DNA from: Flavobacterium pectinovorum
GTDB lineage: Bacteria; Bacteroidota; Bacteroidia; Flavobacteriales; Flavobacteriaceae
Assembly: GCF_900142715.1 (NCBI RefSeq)
Contig: NZ_FRBX01000006.1
Span: 343,658-407,657, forward strand
DNA: 64,000 nt
Direction of reading: 5' to 3'
Shown here one piece after another: positions 31,499 to 40,040 of this stretch. Made by a program: the position numbers and the translations under genes. Position 1 is the stretch's first letter. Every line of letters starts with the position of its first letter. The notes beneath the pieces are model-generated. The model searched no databases. It had not been told where the DNA came from and saw only the letters and a program-made list of their open reading frames with translations.

Positions 31499-32728
31499 AT
31501 GAATTTAAAATTAAGCACGAATTCACCATTCACCATTGATAATTCTCAATTAAATATAACCGGATCCAAAAGCGAAACCAATCGTTTATTATTACTGAAA
31601 GCATTATTTCCAAACATTACATTAGCCAATACCTCCAATTCTGATGATAGCGAAGTAATGCAAAAAGCTTTAATTGGAAATGACGAAATTGTAGATATTC
31701 ATCATGCAGGAACTGCAATGCGTTTTTTAACAGCTTATTTTGCTGTAAACGAAGGCAGAGAAGTAGTAATGACAGGTTCAAGCAGAATGCAGGAACGTCC
31801 GATAAAAATTTTGGTTGAGGCTTTGGCACAATTAGGGGTTGAGATCTCATATGAAAAAGAAGAAGGATATCCGCCAATAAGAATTAAAGGAAAAAAAGTT
31901 ACAGCTTCAAAAGTAACTTTGGCTGCAAATGTGAGCAGTCAGTATATTTCGGCTTTATTACTAGTTGCTTCAAAATTAGACAACGGTTTAGAGTTGACAT
32001 TAGAAGGAGAAATCACTTCAATTCCGTACATCAAAATGACTTTGGCTTTGCTAAATGATTTGGATATTCAAACCAGTTTTGAAGGAAATGTTATTAAAGT
32101 ATATCCAAAAACAGAAGTTGCAGCTAAAGAAATGGTTGTAGAATCTGATTGGAGTTCGGCATCTTACTTTTTTAGTCTGGTTGCTTTGTCTGATTCAGCT
32201 TCACTTACATTAAGCAGTTATAAAAAAGACAGTTTGCAGGGTGATTCAGAGTTGGTGTCACTTTATGAAAAAATGGGTGTTCAGACTACGTTTGAAAAAA
32301 ATAAAATGACTTTGGTAAAACAAGAGAATTTTAAGTTTGAAGATGTAAATTTTGAATTAAATAATACTCCGGATATCGCACAAACAATTGTTGTAACTTG
32401 TTTAGGTCTGGGGATTGGCTGTCATTTAACAGGTCTTCATACTTTAAAAATTAAAGAAACAGACAGATTGGAAGCACTTCACATTGAACTTACAAAATTG
32501 GGAGCTAATATTTCTGTTACAAATGATTCTTTAACTTTAGTGCCTTCGCATAATATTAATCATAATGTAAAAATCGGCACTTACAATGATCACCGTATGG
32601 CAATGGCTTTTGCTCCTTTAGCCCTAAAAGTTCCAATTATTATCGAAGATGCCGAAGTAGTTTCAAAATCATATCCAGATTTCTGGAATGATCTTAAAGC
32701 ATTAAATTTCGAAGTATCAGAATTATAA
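31499..32728 (+). CDS. aroA: 3-phosphoshikimate 1-carboxyvinyltransferase (EPSP synthase)
   Basis: 409 residues. Transfers enolpyruvyl from PEP to shikimate 3-phosphate, the sixth shikimate step, feeding the chorismate used by the genes upstream. Motifs: GSKSETNRLLLL (PEP site), HAGTAMRFLTAYFAV, SSRMQERPI, KIKETDRLEAL and NDHRMAMAFAPL. The first ~20 codons (LSTNSPFTIDNSQL) are written in DNA resembling the neighbouring ATTCACCATT repeats, which may have altered the N-terminus. It follows a 133-base spacer with a loose inverted repeat of AATTATGA/TCATAATT type. Confidence 0.95.
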   Translation: MNLKLSTNSPFTIDNSQLNITGSKSETNRLLLLKALFPNITLANTSNSDDSEVMQKALIGNDEIVDIHHAGTAMRFLTAYFAVNEGREVVMTGSSRMQERPIKILVEALAQLGVEISYEKEEGYPPIRIKGKKVTASKVTLAANVSSQYISALLLVASKLDNGLELTLEGEITSIPYIKMTLALLNDLDIQTSFEGNVIKVYPKTEVAAKEMVVESDWSSASYFFSLVALSDSASLTLSSYKKDSLQGDSELVSLYEKMGVQTTFEKNKMTLVKQENFKFEDVNFELNNTPDIAQTIVVTCLGLGIGCHLTGLHTLKIKETDRLEALHIELTKLGANISVTNDSLTLVPSHNINHNVKIGTYNDHRMAMAFAPLALKVPIIIEDAEVVSKSYPDFWNDLKALNFEVSEL

Positions 32729-32741
32729 ATAAAAATATTCA

Positions 32742-32777
32742 CCACGAATTTAAAATAATAATTCGTGAATTCGTGGC
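32742..32777. repeat. Short palindromic repeat family B copy
   Basis: CCACGAATT and AATTCGTGG flank a short interior containing ATTCGTGAATTCGTGGC-type sequence. Together with the terminator, a degraded family C arm (near 32883) and the queA promoter, it accounts for the 344-base spacer 32729-33072. Confidence 0.55.
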
Positions 32778-32791
32778 AAAAAAATACATGG

Positions 32792-32819
32792 CCTCCAGTT
32801 TTAACTGGAGGTTTTTTTT
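32792..32819 (+). terminator. Intrinsic terminator after aroA
   Basis: CCTCCAGTT, tt, AACTGGAGG followed by a T-run; strong. Confidence 0.9.
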
Positions 32820-32977
32820 ATGATTATTGTTTTCGGCTTTAGCCAAATAAAATTATTGACATTTTACAAGAATCCGGATTAAATGAGCTTATACGACTTA
32901 TATGTTAAAAAAAATCTTTTTTAATCAACTCGAAACACCACTAAATCAACGACTTTTGAAAATAAACAGCAAAACAC

Positions 32978-33009
32978 TTGACAACGCCTATCTCACAATC
33001 GTATATTTG
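32978..33009 (+). promoter_or_regulatory. Promoter for queA
   Basis: TTG (32978-32980), 21 bases, TATATTTG (33002-33009): an exact -7 box, with the ATG 63 bases further on. Confidence 0.55.
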
Positions 33010-33072
33010 CACACGATTTATAATTTTAGATAAAAAATCTAAAATCTACACTCTAAAAATCACAATGCCAAT

Positions 33073-34122
33073 ATGAAATTATCACATTTTCAATTTAACT
33101 TACCAAAAGAACTTTTAGCGGAATTTCCAGCAGAAAACAGAGATGAGTCTCGTTTAATGGTAATCGATCGTCAAAAACAAACTATAGAACATAAAATGTT
33201 TAAAGATGTTATCAACTATTTTGATGACGGAGACGTTTTAATTCTTAACAATACTAAAGTTTTCCCTGCGCGTTTGTATGGAAACAAAGAAAAAACTGGA
33301 GCAAGAATTGAAGTTTTCTTATTAAGAGAATTAAATTCAGAGCAACGTCTTTGGGACGTTTTGGTAGATCCGGCTAGAAAAATCCGTATCGGTAACAAAC
33401 TTTATTTTGGTGACGATGATTCGTTAGTTGCTGAGGTAATTGACAATACGACTTCTCGTGGTAGAACTTTACGTTTTTTATATGACGGTTCTTACGAAGA
33501 GTTCAGAAACAAATTGACAGAACTTGGAGAAACTCCAATTCCTAAATACATCAACAGAGAAGTAACAGCTGAAGATGCTGAAAGATACCAAACAATCTAT
33601 GCAAAAGAAGAAGGAGCTGTAGCGGCACCAACTGCTGGTTTACACTTCTCAAAACACCTTTTGAAAAAACTGGAAATTAAAGGAGTAAACTTTGCAGAAG
33701 TAACACTTCACGTAGGTTTAGGAACTTTTAATCCGGTTGAGGTTGAAGATTTATCAAAACACAAAATGGATTCTGAGGAATTGATCATTAAACAAGAAGC
33801 TTGCGATATCGTAAATGCTGCAAAAGTGGCTAAAAAACGTATCTGTGCTGTTGGAACAACTTCAATGCGTGCTATTGAAAGTTCAGTTTCATCTCAAAAT
33901 ACTTTAAATCCTTACGAAGGTTGGACAAATAAATTCATTTTTCCTCCTCACGATTTTAGTATTGCAAACTGTATGATTACAAATTTCCACACACCAAAAT
34001 CAACATTATTAATGATGATTTCTGCTTTCTGTGGACATGATTTAATGAAAAAAGCATACGAAGAAGCAATTAAAGAAGGATACAAATTTTATTCTTACGG
34101 AGATGCAATGTTGATTTTGTAA
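33073..34122 (+). CDS. queA: S-adenosylmethionine:tRNA ribosyltransferase-isomerase
   Basis: 349 residues. Transfers the ribosyl part of SAM to preQ1-modified tRNA, giving epoxyqueuosine in wobble position 34. It starts MKLSHFQFNLPKELLAEFPAENRDESRL. The PTAGLHFS motif (about residue 190) and TLHVGLGTFNPV are diagnostic, and the C-terminal TNFHTPKSTLLMMISAF is conserved. queE, an earlier queuosine step, is also in this window at 59711. The codon use (many TTC, AAC, CGT) looks like that of a well-expressed gene. Confidence 0.96.
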   Translation: MKLSHFQFNLPKELLAEFPAENRDESRLMVIDRQKQTIEHKMFKDVINYFDDGDVLILNNTKVFPARLYGNKEKTGARIEVFLLRELNSEQRLWDVLVDPARKIRIGNKLYFGDDDSLVAEVIDNTTSRGRTLRFLYDGSYEEFRNKLTELGETPIPKYINREVTAEDAERYQTIYAKEEGAVAAPTAGLHFSKHLLKKLEIKGVNFAEVTLHVGLGTFNPVEVEDLSKHKMDSEELIIKQEACDIVNAAKVAKKRICAVGTTSMRAIESSVSSQNTLNPYEGWTNKFIFPPHDFSIANCMITNFHTPKSTLLMMISAFCGHDLMKKAYEEAIKEGYKFYSYGDAMLIL

Positions 34123-34144
34123 TTTGCAAGTCAAATCAAATATA

Positions 34145-34172
34145 AAACCTGTCAGAAATGACGGGTTTTTTT
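34145..34172 (+). terminator. Intrinsic terminator after queA
   Basis: AAACCTGTCA, gaaa, TGACGGGTTT (one T-G pair) followed by TTTT. Confidence 0.8.
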
Positions 34173-34183
34173 ATGGTTTAAAA

Positions 34184-34248
34184 GTTTCAGGTTTCAGGTT
34201 TCAAGCTGAACGCATCGTTGATCTAACCTGAAACTTGAAACCTGAAAC
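34184..34248. repeat. Inverted repeat of GTTTCAGGTTTCA units
   Basis: Left arm GTTTCAGGTTTCAGGTTTCA (34184-34203), right arm of TGAAACTTGAAACCTGAAAC (34229-34248). Internal 7-base units are themselves repeated. Similar TTTCAGGTTTCAAG sequence recurs at 42441-42454. Confidence 0.65.
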
Positions 34249-34305
34249 AAAATTAACTAACTATTATAGCATTTTTTGTTATTTTTACCTTTCAAAAATT
34301 ACACA

Positions 34306-35583
34306 ATGACTTTTCAAAATACACGCGAATTCGCGAAACAACTTGACTCACAAGATACTTTAAATCATTATCAGGATCAATTTATATTTCCTAAAGTAAA
34401 TGACAAACGCGTAATTTATTTTACGGGAAACTCTTTAGGTTTACAGCCAAAACGCACCAAAGCTTATATCGATGAAGTAATGAATGACTGGGCAGAACTA
34501 GCCGTTGAAGGTCATTTTTATGCTCAAAAACCATGGTGGGATTATCAGGAAAGATTTGCAGAACCATTGAGTAAAATTGTTGGCGCTTTGCCATCAGAAG
34601 TTACGGTGATGAATACTTTGACAGTAAATCTTCATTTGTTGATGGTTTCATTTTATCAGCCAAAAGGCAAACGTTATAAAATTATCTGCGAAGAAAAAGC
34701 TTTTCCATCAGATCAATATATGTTTCAGAGTCAGGTTCATTTTCATGGATATAAAACAGAAGATGCAATTGTAGAAATCAAACGTCGTGAGGGCGAACAT
34801 AATATTCGTCTGGAAGATGTTGTGGCAAAAATTGAAGAAGTTGGAGATGAACTTGCTCTTGTTTTAATTGGCGGAGTAAATTACTATACAGGACAAGTTT
34901 TTGATATTAAAACTATCACCGCTGCAGGACACAAAGCTGGAGCAAAAGTGGGTTGGGATCTGGCACACGCTGCTGGAAATATCAAACTTGAATTGCACGA
35001 TTGGAATGTAGATTTTGCTGCATGGTGTAGTTACAAATACATGAACTCTGGTCCGGGAAATGCTTCCGGATGTTTTGTACATGAAAAACATCACAATGAT
35101 GCTGATTTACCAAGATTTGCAGGCTGGTGGGGACATAATAAAGAACGTCGTTTTAAAATGGAACCAACTTTTGATCCCGTTCATGGGGCAGGAGGATGGC
35201 AAATTAGTAATTTACCTGTTCTTTCATTAGCGCCTTACCTGGCTTCAGTTGAAATGTTTGCTGAGGTTGGAATGGATGCTTTAATTGTAAAAAGAGATCA
35301 TATAACTTCTTATTTAGAATTTATTCTGCATGAAATTGATAAGGAAGTAAAAGGTAATTTTGAAATCATTACACCTTCAAACCCTGAAGAAAGAGCTTCT
35401 CAGTTGTCTGTTTTTTTACACGGAGAAGGAAGAAGTTTGTTCGATTATTTAATGAAAAACGGAGTTATTACAGATTGGCGTGAACCTAATGTAATTCGTC
35501 TCGCACCAGTTCCACTGTATTGTTCTTATGAGGATATGTATGATTTTGGACAAATTCTGAAAAAGGGAATTTTAGAGAAATAA
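34306..35583 (+). CDS. kynU: Kynureninase
   Basis: 425 residues from the ATG at 34306; a frame from 34276 lacks family support. PLP enzyme cleaving kynurenine or 3-hydroxykynurenine to (3-hydroxy)anthranilate plus alanine. Motifs: YFTGNSLGLQPKRT, GWDLAHAAGNIKLELHDW, PLP lysine in WCSYKYMNSGPG, and GWWGHNKERRFKM. In Flavobacteriia this belongs to the tryptophan-to-NAD or tryptophan-degradation route. The partner enzyme kynurenine 3-monooxygenase is encoded 15 kb downstream rather than adjacent. Confidence 0.96.
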   Translation: MTFQNTREFAKQLDSQDTLNHYQDQFIFPKVNDKRVIYFTGNSLGLQPKRTKAYIDEVMNDWAELAVEGHFYAQKPWWDYQERFAEPLSKIVGALPSEVTVMNTLTVNLHLLMVSFYQPKGKRYKIICEEKAFPSDQYMFQSQVHFHGYKTEDAIVEIKRREGEHNIRLEDVVAKIEEVGDELALVLIGGVNYYTGQVFDIKTITAAGHKAGAKVGWDLAHAAGNIKLELHDWNVDFAAWCSYKYMNSGPGNASGCFVHEKHHNDADLPRFAGWWGHNKERRFKMEPTFDPVHGAGGWQISNLPVLSLAPYLASVEMFAEVGMDALIVKRDHITSYLEFILHEIDKEVKGNFEIITPSNPEERASQLSVFLHGEGRSLFDYLMKNGVITDWREPNVIRLAPVPLYCSYEDMYDFGQILKKGILEK

Positions 35584-35604
35584 AAGAATCTTGCGAAGTT
35601 TTTG

Positions 35605-35681
35605 TTTCACGCAGATTTAAGCAGATTTAAAAATATTTTTCAAAAAGAATCTGCTAAAATCCATTTCAAATCTGCGTGAAA
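35605..35681. repeat. Palindromic repeat TTTCACGCAGATTT type
   Basis: Perfect 14-base arms TTTCACGCAGATTT (35605-35618) and AAATCTGCGTGAAA (35668-35681), with AGCAGATT/AATCTGCT inner pairing. It lies in the 277-base spacer downstream of kynU. A TATCTTCG near -7 box at 35817-35824 serves the next gene. Confidence 0.7.
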
Positions 35682-35860
35682 AAAAATTAACAAATAAAAA
35701 AATCCGTTTTTAATCAGTGTTTTGCTTTAGCAATCCGCGTCATCCGCGTTCTAATCTACAGGGCAATCTTCAAATTCTATAACCTTTCCACAAAATCCTG
35801 TAACTTTAACAAAAGCTATCTTCGTTAATTTGTAGTGTATAATAACTTAAAACTACAATC

Positions 35861-36289
35861 ATGAAAACTGTATATATATTACTAGTAGCCCTATCAATTG
35901 TTTCTTGTCAGAATCAATCAAATGCGGATATGAAAAAAGCGAAACAGGCAAGTATAGATTCCATGAAAGTTGCAATTGAACAACAAAGAGTAATGGACTC
36001 GATGAAAACGGAGATGGCAAAAATAAAAGAAGAGCAACGAGTAGAATCTCAAAAAGTGGTAGTAGTACATCAACAGGCAGCAAACGGAAATACTGCAACT
36101 ACAACAACTAAAAAGAAAGGCTGGAGTGCTACTGCTAAAGGTGCCGTAATTGGTGCCGGAGTTGGTGCTGCAACCGGAGCAATTGTAAGTAAGAAAAAAG
36201 GTGAGGGTGCAATTATTGGTGGTCTGGCCGGCGCCGCTTTAGGAACGGGAACAGGTGCTGTTATTGACAGTAAAAATAAAAAAGAGTAA
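35861..36289 (+). CDS. Glycine-zipper lipoprotein
   Basis: 142 residues. The lipoprotein signal MKTVYILLVALSIVSC places the lipid-anchored Cys at 16. A charged helical region (about 25-75, rich in Lys/Glu/Met/Gln) may form a coiled coil. It is followed by a YMGG-type glycine zipper (GAVIGAGVGAATGAIV, then AIIGGLAGAALGTGTGAVI, about residues 87-135). Such segments insert in or span the outer membrane; family members are often stress or envelope proteins. Monocistronic. Confidence 0.85.
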   Translation: MKTVYILLVALSIVSCQNQSNADMKKAKQASIDSMKVAIEQQRVMDSMKTEMAKIKEEQRVESQKVVVVHQQAANGNTATTTTKKKGWSATAKGAVIGAGVGAATGAIVSKKKGEGAIIGGLAGAALGTGTGAVIDSKNKKE

Positions 36290-36311
36290 GCTAAATAGCG
36301 CTATATATAAG

Positions 36312-36345
36312 ACCCCGATCTGGATTTCCAGATCGGGGTTTTGTT
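36312..36345. terminator. Strong terminator between convergent genes
   Basis: ACCCCGATCTGG, attt, CCAGATCGGGGT followed by TTTGTTTTT. GC-rich 12-bp stem; it serves the glycine-zipper gene and may also stop the convergent minus-strand gene. Confidence 0.9.
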
Positions 36346-36346
36346 T

Positions 36347-38158
36347 TTATACTAATTCTGGTGTTGGAATTTTTATTGCTGCTAATTCCAATTTATAAAA
36401 ATCGAACTGATATTTGATTTTTTCTGCATCGCTTCTAAAATAGAAACCGGATTCAAATAAATTCTGATAATAATCAATACCTTCCAGAAGATTAGCTTTA
36501 AAACTGTTCCATTTTTTAAGTTGGTTGGCAGTAACTTCGCCGGAAATAGTTTCAATCTCGTTTCTAAAATAATCGATATACATCTTTAATTCTTTCACAA
36601 ATAAATTAGGACGATTTTTAGCCCTTAAAACAGATTTATTTCCATAAATATGCTGCAACATATCAGTAAGTGAAACTTCTTGATCAAAATACGCCATATT
36701 AGGGCCAGGGCAAATAACAACACCTTGTGCCTGTCCTTTTATTTTAATATCATTTTCTAAATAAGAGGAATTGGCTAAACCAACACACAAACATGATTTT
36801 TCTGTGATTTTAGTTTTAGCATTCTCAAAAGCATTAATTGAAAGAGTGTTTTTGATACTATCTAATTCGGCTAATTTTATGTCCTGATATTTTTTTGAAG
36901 CTGTACAAATTCCGTGAGGATCGTATTCTTTACTCAACGCCAGAAATTTTTTAGGGCAAGAGCTTCCTGCTTTATTCTCGTGGATTCGTTTTTGTTTTAA
37001 AATTTCATTTGATGTGCCTCTCACGGTATTAAAAGGAACTCCCAAAGGTGAAATATGACTCAAATACAAATCTTTTTCTTTCGCATTTATCAATAAGTTA
37101 CGGGTTGTCTGGTCTACAGATGTTGCTTCGGGAACTAATAAAAAAGGAGAGCCCCAGCCAACAGAATCGACCTCGTATTTTTCTAATAAAAATTCATGTT
37201 CTTCCGTAGTTCCAACGCCGCCCTGAACGGTAATTTTTAAAGGCAGGGGCTGATCAGGAATAGGTGCATTTTTTTGTTGCAGCACTTTTACCATCAATTC
37301 ATGAGCAGATTGAATTAATTGTTCTTTTTTCAATTTAAATTCTTCCAAGATAGTTCCTAATAAAAGCCCATCAGTGGCAAAAGCGTGTCCGCCGCAGTTT
37401 AAACCTGATTCTATGCGATATTCAGAAACCCAAAGTCCTTTTTTAGCTAAAAAATTTCCCTGAATCATCGCAGACCTAAAATCACTAACTTTTAGAATAA
37501 TTTTCTTTTTGAGTTCGTTTTTTTGATTTGGAAAAAAGTCTGAAAAATTCTCGAAATAGCTGTAAAGTCTTGGATTCATTCCCGCAGAAAGTACTACTGA
37601 AGATTCAAGATTGCTGTTTGCAAAACCTCTTAAAGCAGCATGGGCGTCATTAAACTCAATAGGGAGCTGTTCATTTTTGACAAAATTATCTTTGTCCAGT
37701 TTCGTCATGATATTTACATCAATTTCACCTGGAAAAAGATTGGATTCGATGTAGTTTTGAATGTTTTCTTTGAATAAAATTCCATCTTCCAGTAAATTTT
37801 GAAAACCTTTTTTAATGTCAGAGGTATTGGGTAATGTTGCTATAAAATTCTCTAAAGCGGTTTTACTTTCAGCTAATTCTGTTTTAAAACTTTCAAACTT
37901 CTGTTTTACGATTTTGTCTACTAAGTTTAGATACGAAGTGATTCTTTCGGCGCGATAATCATGGAATTTCTGATTTATTTCTTCATATGGAAAATTGAAT
38001 TTGGTGCTGTAAAAATCACGCATCTTTTCAATTAAATCATCATCGGCTATAGAAATCACAGACGAAATCCCGTATTGCGCCACTCGTATCGGGCTGTCAA
38101 TAGTATAAGCGAGTCCCATTACCGGAATATGAAAGGTATGTAAAGGCCTTTTTGTCAT
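36347..38158 (-). CDS. Uncharacterised 603-residue protein with NMO-like TIM-barrel motifs
   Basis: Not recognised as a named enzyme. Residues 8-37 (TFHIPVMGLAYTIDSPIRVAQYG) resemble the first strand/loop of nitronate-monooxygenase or IMP-dehydrogenase-like FMN TIM barrels. Residues 252-262 (GLNCGGHAFAT) and 310-345 (ITVQGGVGTTEEH, then VGWGSPFLLVPEA) look like the flavin-phosphate-binding end of such barrels. Residues ~50-160 form a helical insertion. The C-terminal part has Cys401, Cys418, Cys456, Cys458 and Cys483 in short motifs (SSCPKK, HGICTA, KSCLCVG, VICPGPN), which could hold a metal or Fe-S cluster. No signal peptide. Monocistronic. A flavin oxidoreductase is the best guess. Confidence 0.6.
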   Translation of the reverse strand: MTKRPLHTFHIPVMGLAYTIDSPIRVAQYGISSVISIADDDLIEKMRDFYSTKFNFPYEEINQKFHDYRAERITSYLNLVDKIVKQKFESFKTELAESKTALENFIATLPNTSDIKKGFQNLLEDGILFKENIQNYIESNLFPGEIDVNIMTKLDKDNFVKNEQLPIEFNDAHAALRGFANSNLESSVVLSAGMNPRLYSYFENFSDFFPNQKNELKKKIILKVSDFRSAMIQGNFLAKKGLWVSEYRIESGLNCGGHAFATDGLLLGTILEEFKLKKEQLIQSAHELMVKVLQQKNAPIPDQPLPLKITVQGGVGTTEEHEFLLEKYEVDSVGWGSPFLLVPEATSVDQTTRNLLINAKEKDLYLSHISPLGVPFNTVRGTSNEILKQKRIHENKAGSSCPKKFLALSKEYDPHGICTASKKYQDIKLAELDSIKNTLSINAFENAKTKITEKSCLCVGLANSSYLENDIKIKGQAQGVVICPGPNMAYFDQEVSLTDMLQHIYGNKSVLRAKNRPNLFVKELKMYIDYFRNEIETISGEVTANQLKKWNSFKANLLEGIDYYQNLFESGFYFRSDAEKIKYQFDFYKLELAAIKIPTPELV

Positions 38159-38240
38159 TTGTTTTCAAATTAAAATAAAAACAAATGTGAAGAAAAATAA
38201 TTACTGAAAACCTGATAATTATCAGGTTCGAGGTTTCTTT

Positions 38241-38318
38241 ACATAGCCCACGGTTTCAACCGTGGGAGACGGGGCGTAAAATACATTGTGTTCCAACGGT
38301 TAAAACCGTTGGCTATGT
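38241..38318. repeat. Palindromic repeat family A copy
   Basis: Left arm begins ACATAGCCCACGGTTTCAAC (38241-38266), right arm ends AACCGTTGGCTATGT (38293-38318). Arms differ at two positions. Next to it (38337-38358) is a half family B element, GCGGAAATTCGTGTAATTCG-type. Confidence 0.8.
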
Positions 38319-38368
38319 CAACAAATAAAAAATTTGCGGAAATTCGTGTAATTCGTGGCTAAAAAATA

Positions 38369-39925
38369 CTAAATCAAAATCTTCTTCAAAGATTCTGCAA
38401 TGCTTCGCCATAAAAAATTGTAGAATGATTTTTCCTGAATTCTTTCAAGTTCAACCTCGGCGGTTTTTGCTTTGTCTTTTGAGTCGTTTTTCACTAATAA
38501 ATTAACGATTGCAGATTTTAATTTTGCTTCTTTTTCCGGGTTTTTCTTTTTGAATAATTTCACTTTCAGATCGTCATAATCTAAAGAAGCATTTCCTTTG
38601 GAGACATTATCATTTCCATAAAAATTAAAACGGTATTTGTTAAAAACTCCCGTAAACGAAGCATTCATATAAGGCTTGCTGAATCGGCCAATAGCAGCAA
38701 CATCAAAATTTGAAATAACGCCCTGAATATGAAAACTGTCTTTTTTATCTAAAACATTAAAATTCCAATTAACATTTAATGGCGAAGTTTTCATGAACAC
38801 GCAGTTAATTTTGATTTTTACATCATCCATTTTTTTCAACCCAAAACCACTTCTCAAATTTGTTGCCTGAAGATTAAAATGATCAAAGTTTAAAACACCC
38901 GGACCTTTAGAAAAATCAATTTCTTCTTCGTAAACCAGTTTTGATTTCAAGACTTGCAAAGTATCAATTTGTAGCGGAAATTTAATATTTCGTAATAAAT
39001 GATTGTAAAGATATTTTTTGCTTAAATCATCTTTTGGCATTTTGCCACGATAAATATTGGCATCAAAATGATTGATTACAAGTGAATTTGCTTTAAAGAA
39101 AAAACGATCATTTTTAAAACCCCAATCCATTTTTGCTACTTGGGCTGAATCGAATTTTAGCGTATAAATATCCTTTTCCTTATCTAAATGCTTAATAAAA
39201 TCTCGTCGGTTAAATTGAGGAAGATTAGAAAAATCATTGATTTTTATAAAGTTTTTTTCGGTACTTATTTTGCCAATGTTAATATGATAAAAAGCACTTG
39301 GTTTGTAAAATAAGCTATCAATTACTAAAGCGTAACTTTCATATCGAAGCGGAATTTTTTCGTTTAAGGTTGCATCGGTAATTAAAATACCTTCCAGTTT
39401 TAAAATCATTTTTTTAATACTGAAAATTGGTTTTTGAGAATCTAAAGAAACAACATCCACAGATGCGTCATTTAAATAAATGTTCGAAACAGCAATTATT
39501 TTACGAAAGGGTGCGATAATTTCATTCTTAATGCTTTTGCTGTTATTCAAAAGTTTTTCGCCTTTTTTATATAAAATAACTCTGGGTTTATTGATGATAA
39601 TGCTCTCGGCCTGAATAACGTCGCGAAAAGCCAAATCCCAAATATTAAAATGCTGAATGGTAATAGATTCGATTTTCGAAAAAAGCCCGTTTTTGCTGTC
39701 TTTAGGTTCATTTTTCGGGCTTACTAATAATGTCTCGGCGTAGATATTTCTGGAAAAAAGCGATACTTCAATTTTTTCGTAATTAATGTTATATGGCGTA
39801 TTGTTTTTTTCGTGAATAATAATCGGAAGTTGTTTTTTGATCCAGTAATTCAGACCAATATTGGCAAAAATCACAAGTAAAAAAAGGGAAATTACACCGA
39901 TTGCTATTTTTTTATATACTGACAT
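38369..39925 (-). CDS. AsmA/DUF748-like membrane-anchored protein (hypothetical)
   Basis: 518 residues. One N-terminal transmembrane helix (KKIAIGVISLFLLVIFANIGLNYWI), then a long beta-strand-rich periplasmic part with repeated phrases such as IESITIQHFNIWDLA, AESIIINKPRVILYKKG and VLNFDHFNLQATNLR. This spacing of amphipathic strands after an N-terminal helix is typical of AsmA/TamB-type bridge-like lipid-transfer proteins. The family assignment is by pattern, not by a decisive motif. It ends with SFYNFLWRSIAESLKKIL. Divergent from the penicillin acylase gene; 115 bases separate the starts. Confidence 0.65.
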   Translation of the reverse strand: MSVYKKIAIGVISLFLLVIFANIGLNYWIKKQLPIIIHEKNNTPYNINYEKIEVSLFSRNIYAETLLVSPKNEPKDSKNGLFSKIESITIQHFNIWDLAFRDVIQAESIIINKPRVILYKKGEKLLNNSKSIKNEIIAPFRKIIAVSNIYLNDASVDVVSLDSQKPIFSIKKMILKLEGILITDATLNEKIPLRYESYALVIDSLFYKPSAFYHINIGKISTEKNFIKINDFSNLPQFNRRDFIKHLDKEKDIYTLKFDSAQVAKMDWGFKNDRFFFKANSLVINHFDANIYRGKMPKDDLSKKYLYNHLLRNIKFPLQIDTLQVLKSKLVYEEEIDFSKGPGVLNFDHFNLQATNLRSGFGLKKMDDVKIKINCVFMKTSPLNVNWNFNVLDKKDSFHIQGVISNFDVAAIGRFSKPYMNASFTGVFNKYRFNFYGNDNVSKGNASLDYDDLKVKLFKKKNPEKEAKLKSAIVNLLVKNDSKDKAKTAEVELERIQEKSFYNFLWRSIAESLKKILI

Positions 39926-40040
39926 TTATAGGATTGGTTTTAAATACATAAATTTAGGCTTTAAAAAAAAAGGATTATTACATTATTCTCTTTATTGGTT
40001 ACATGATTTTACAAACCTTATTATTTACTTATTTCAAAAT

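Noticed and set aside
10326..38361. Possible CRISPR array from the repeated palindromes
   Set aside because: The repeats are inverted, unequally spaced across many genes and families, with no regular repeat-spacer units or cas genes.
39861..40040. N-terminal extension of the penicillin acylase
   Set aside because: It would overlap the divergent AsmA-like gene start; the signal-anchor begins exactly at the ATG 40041.
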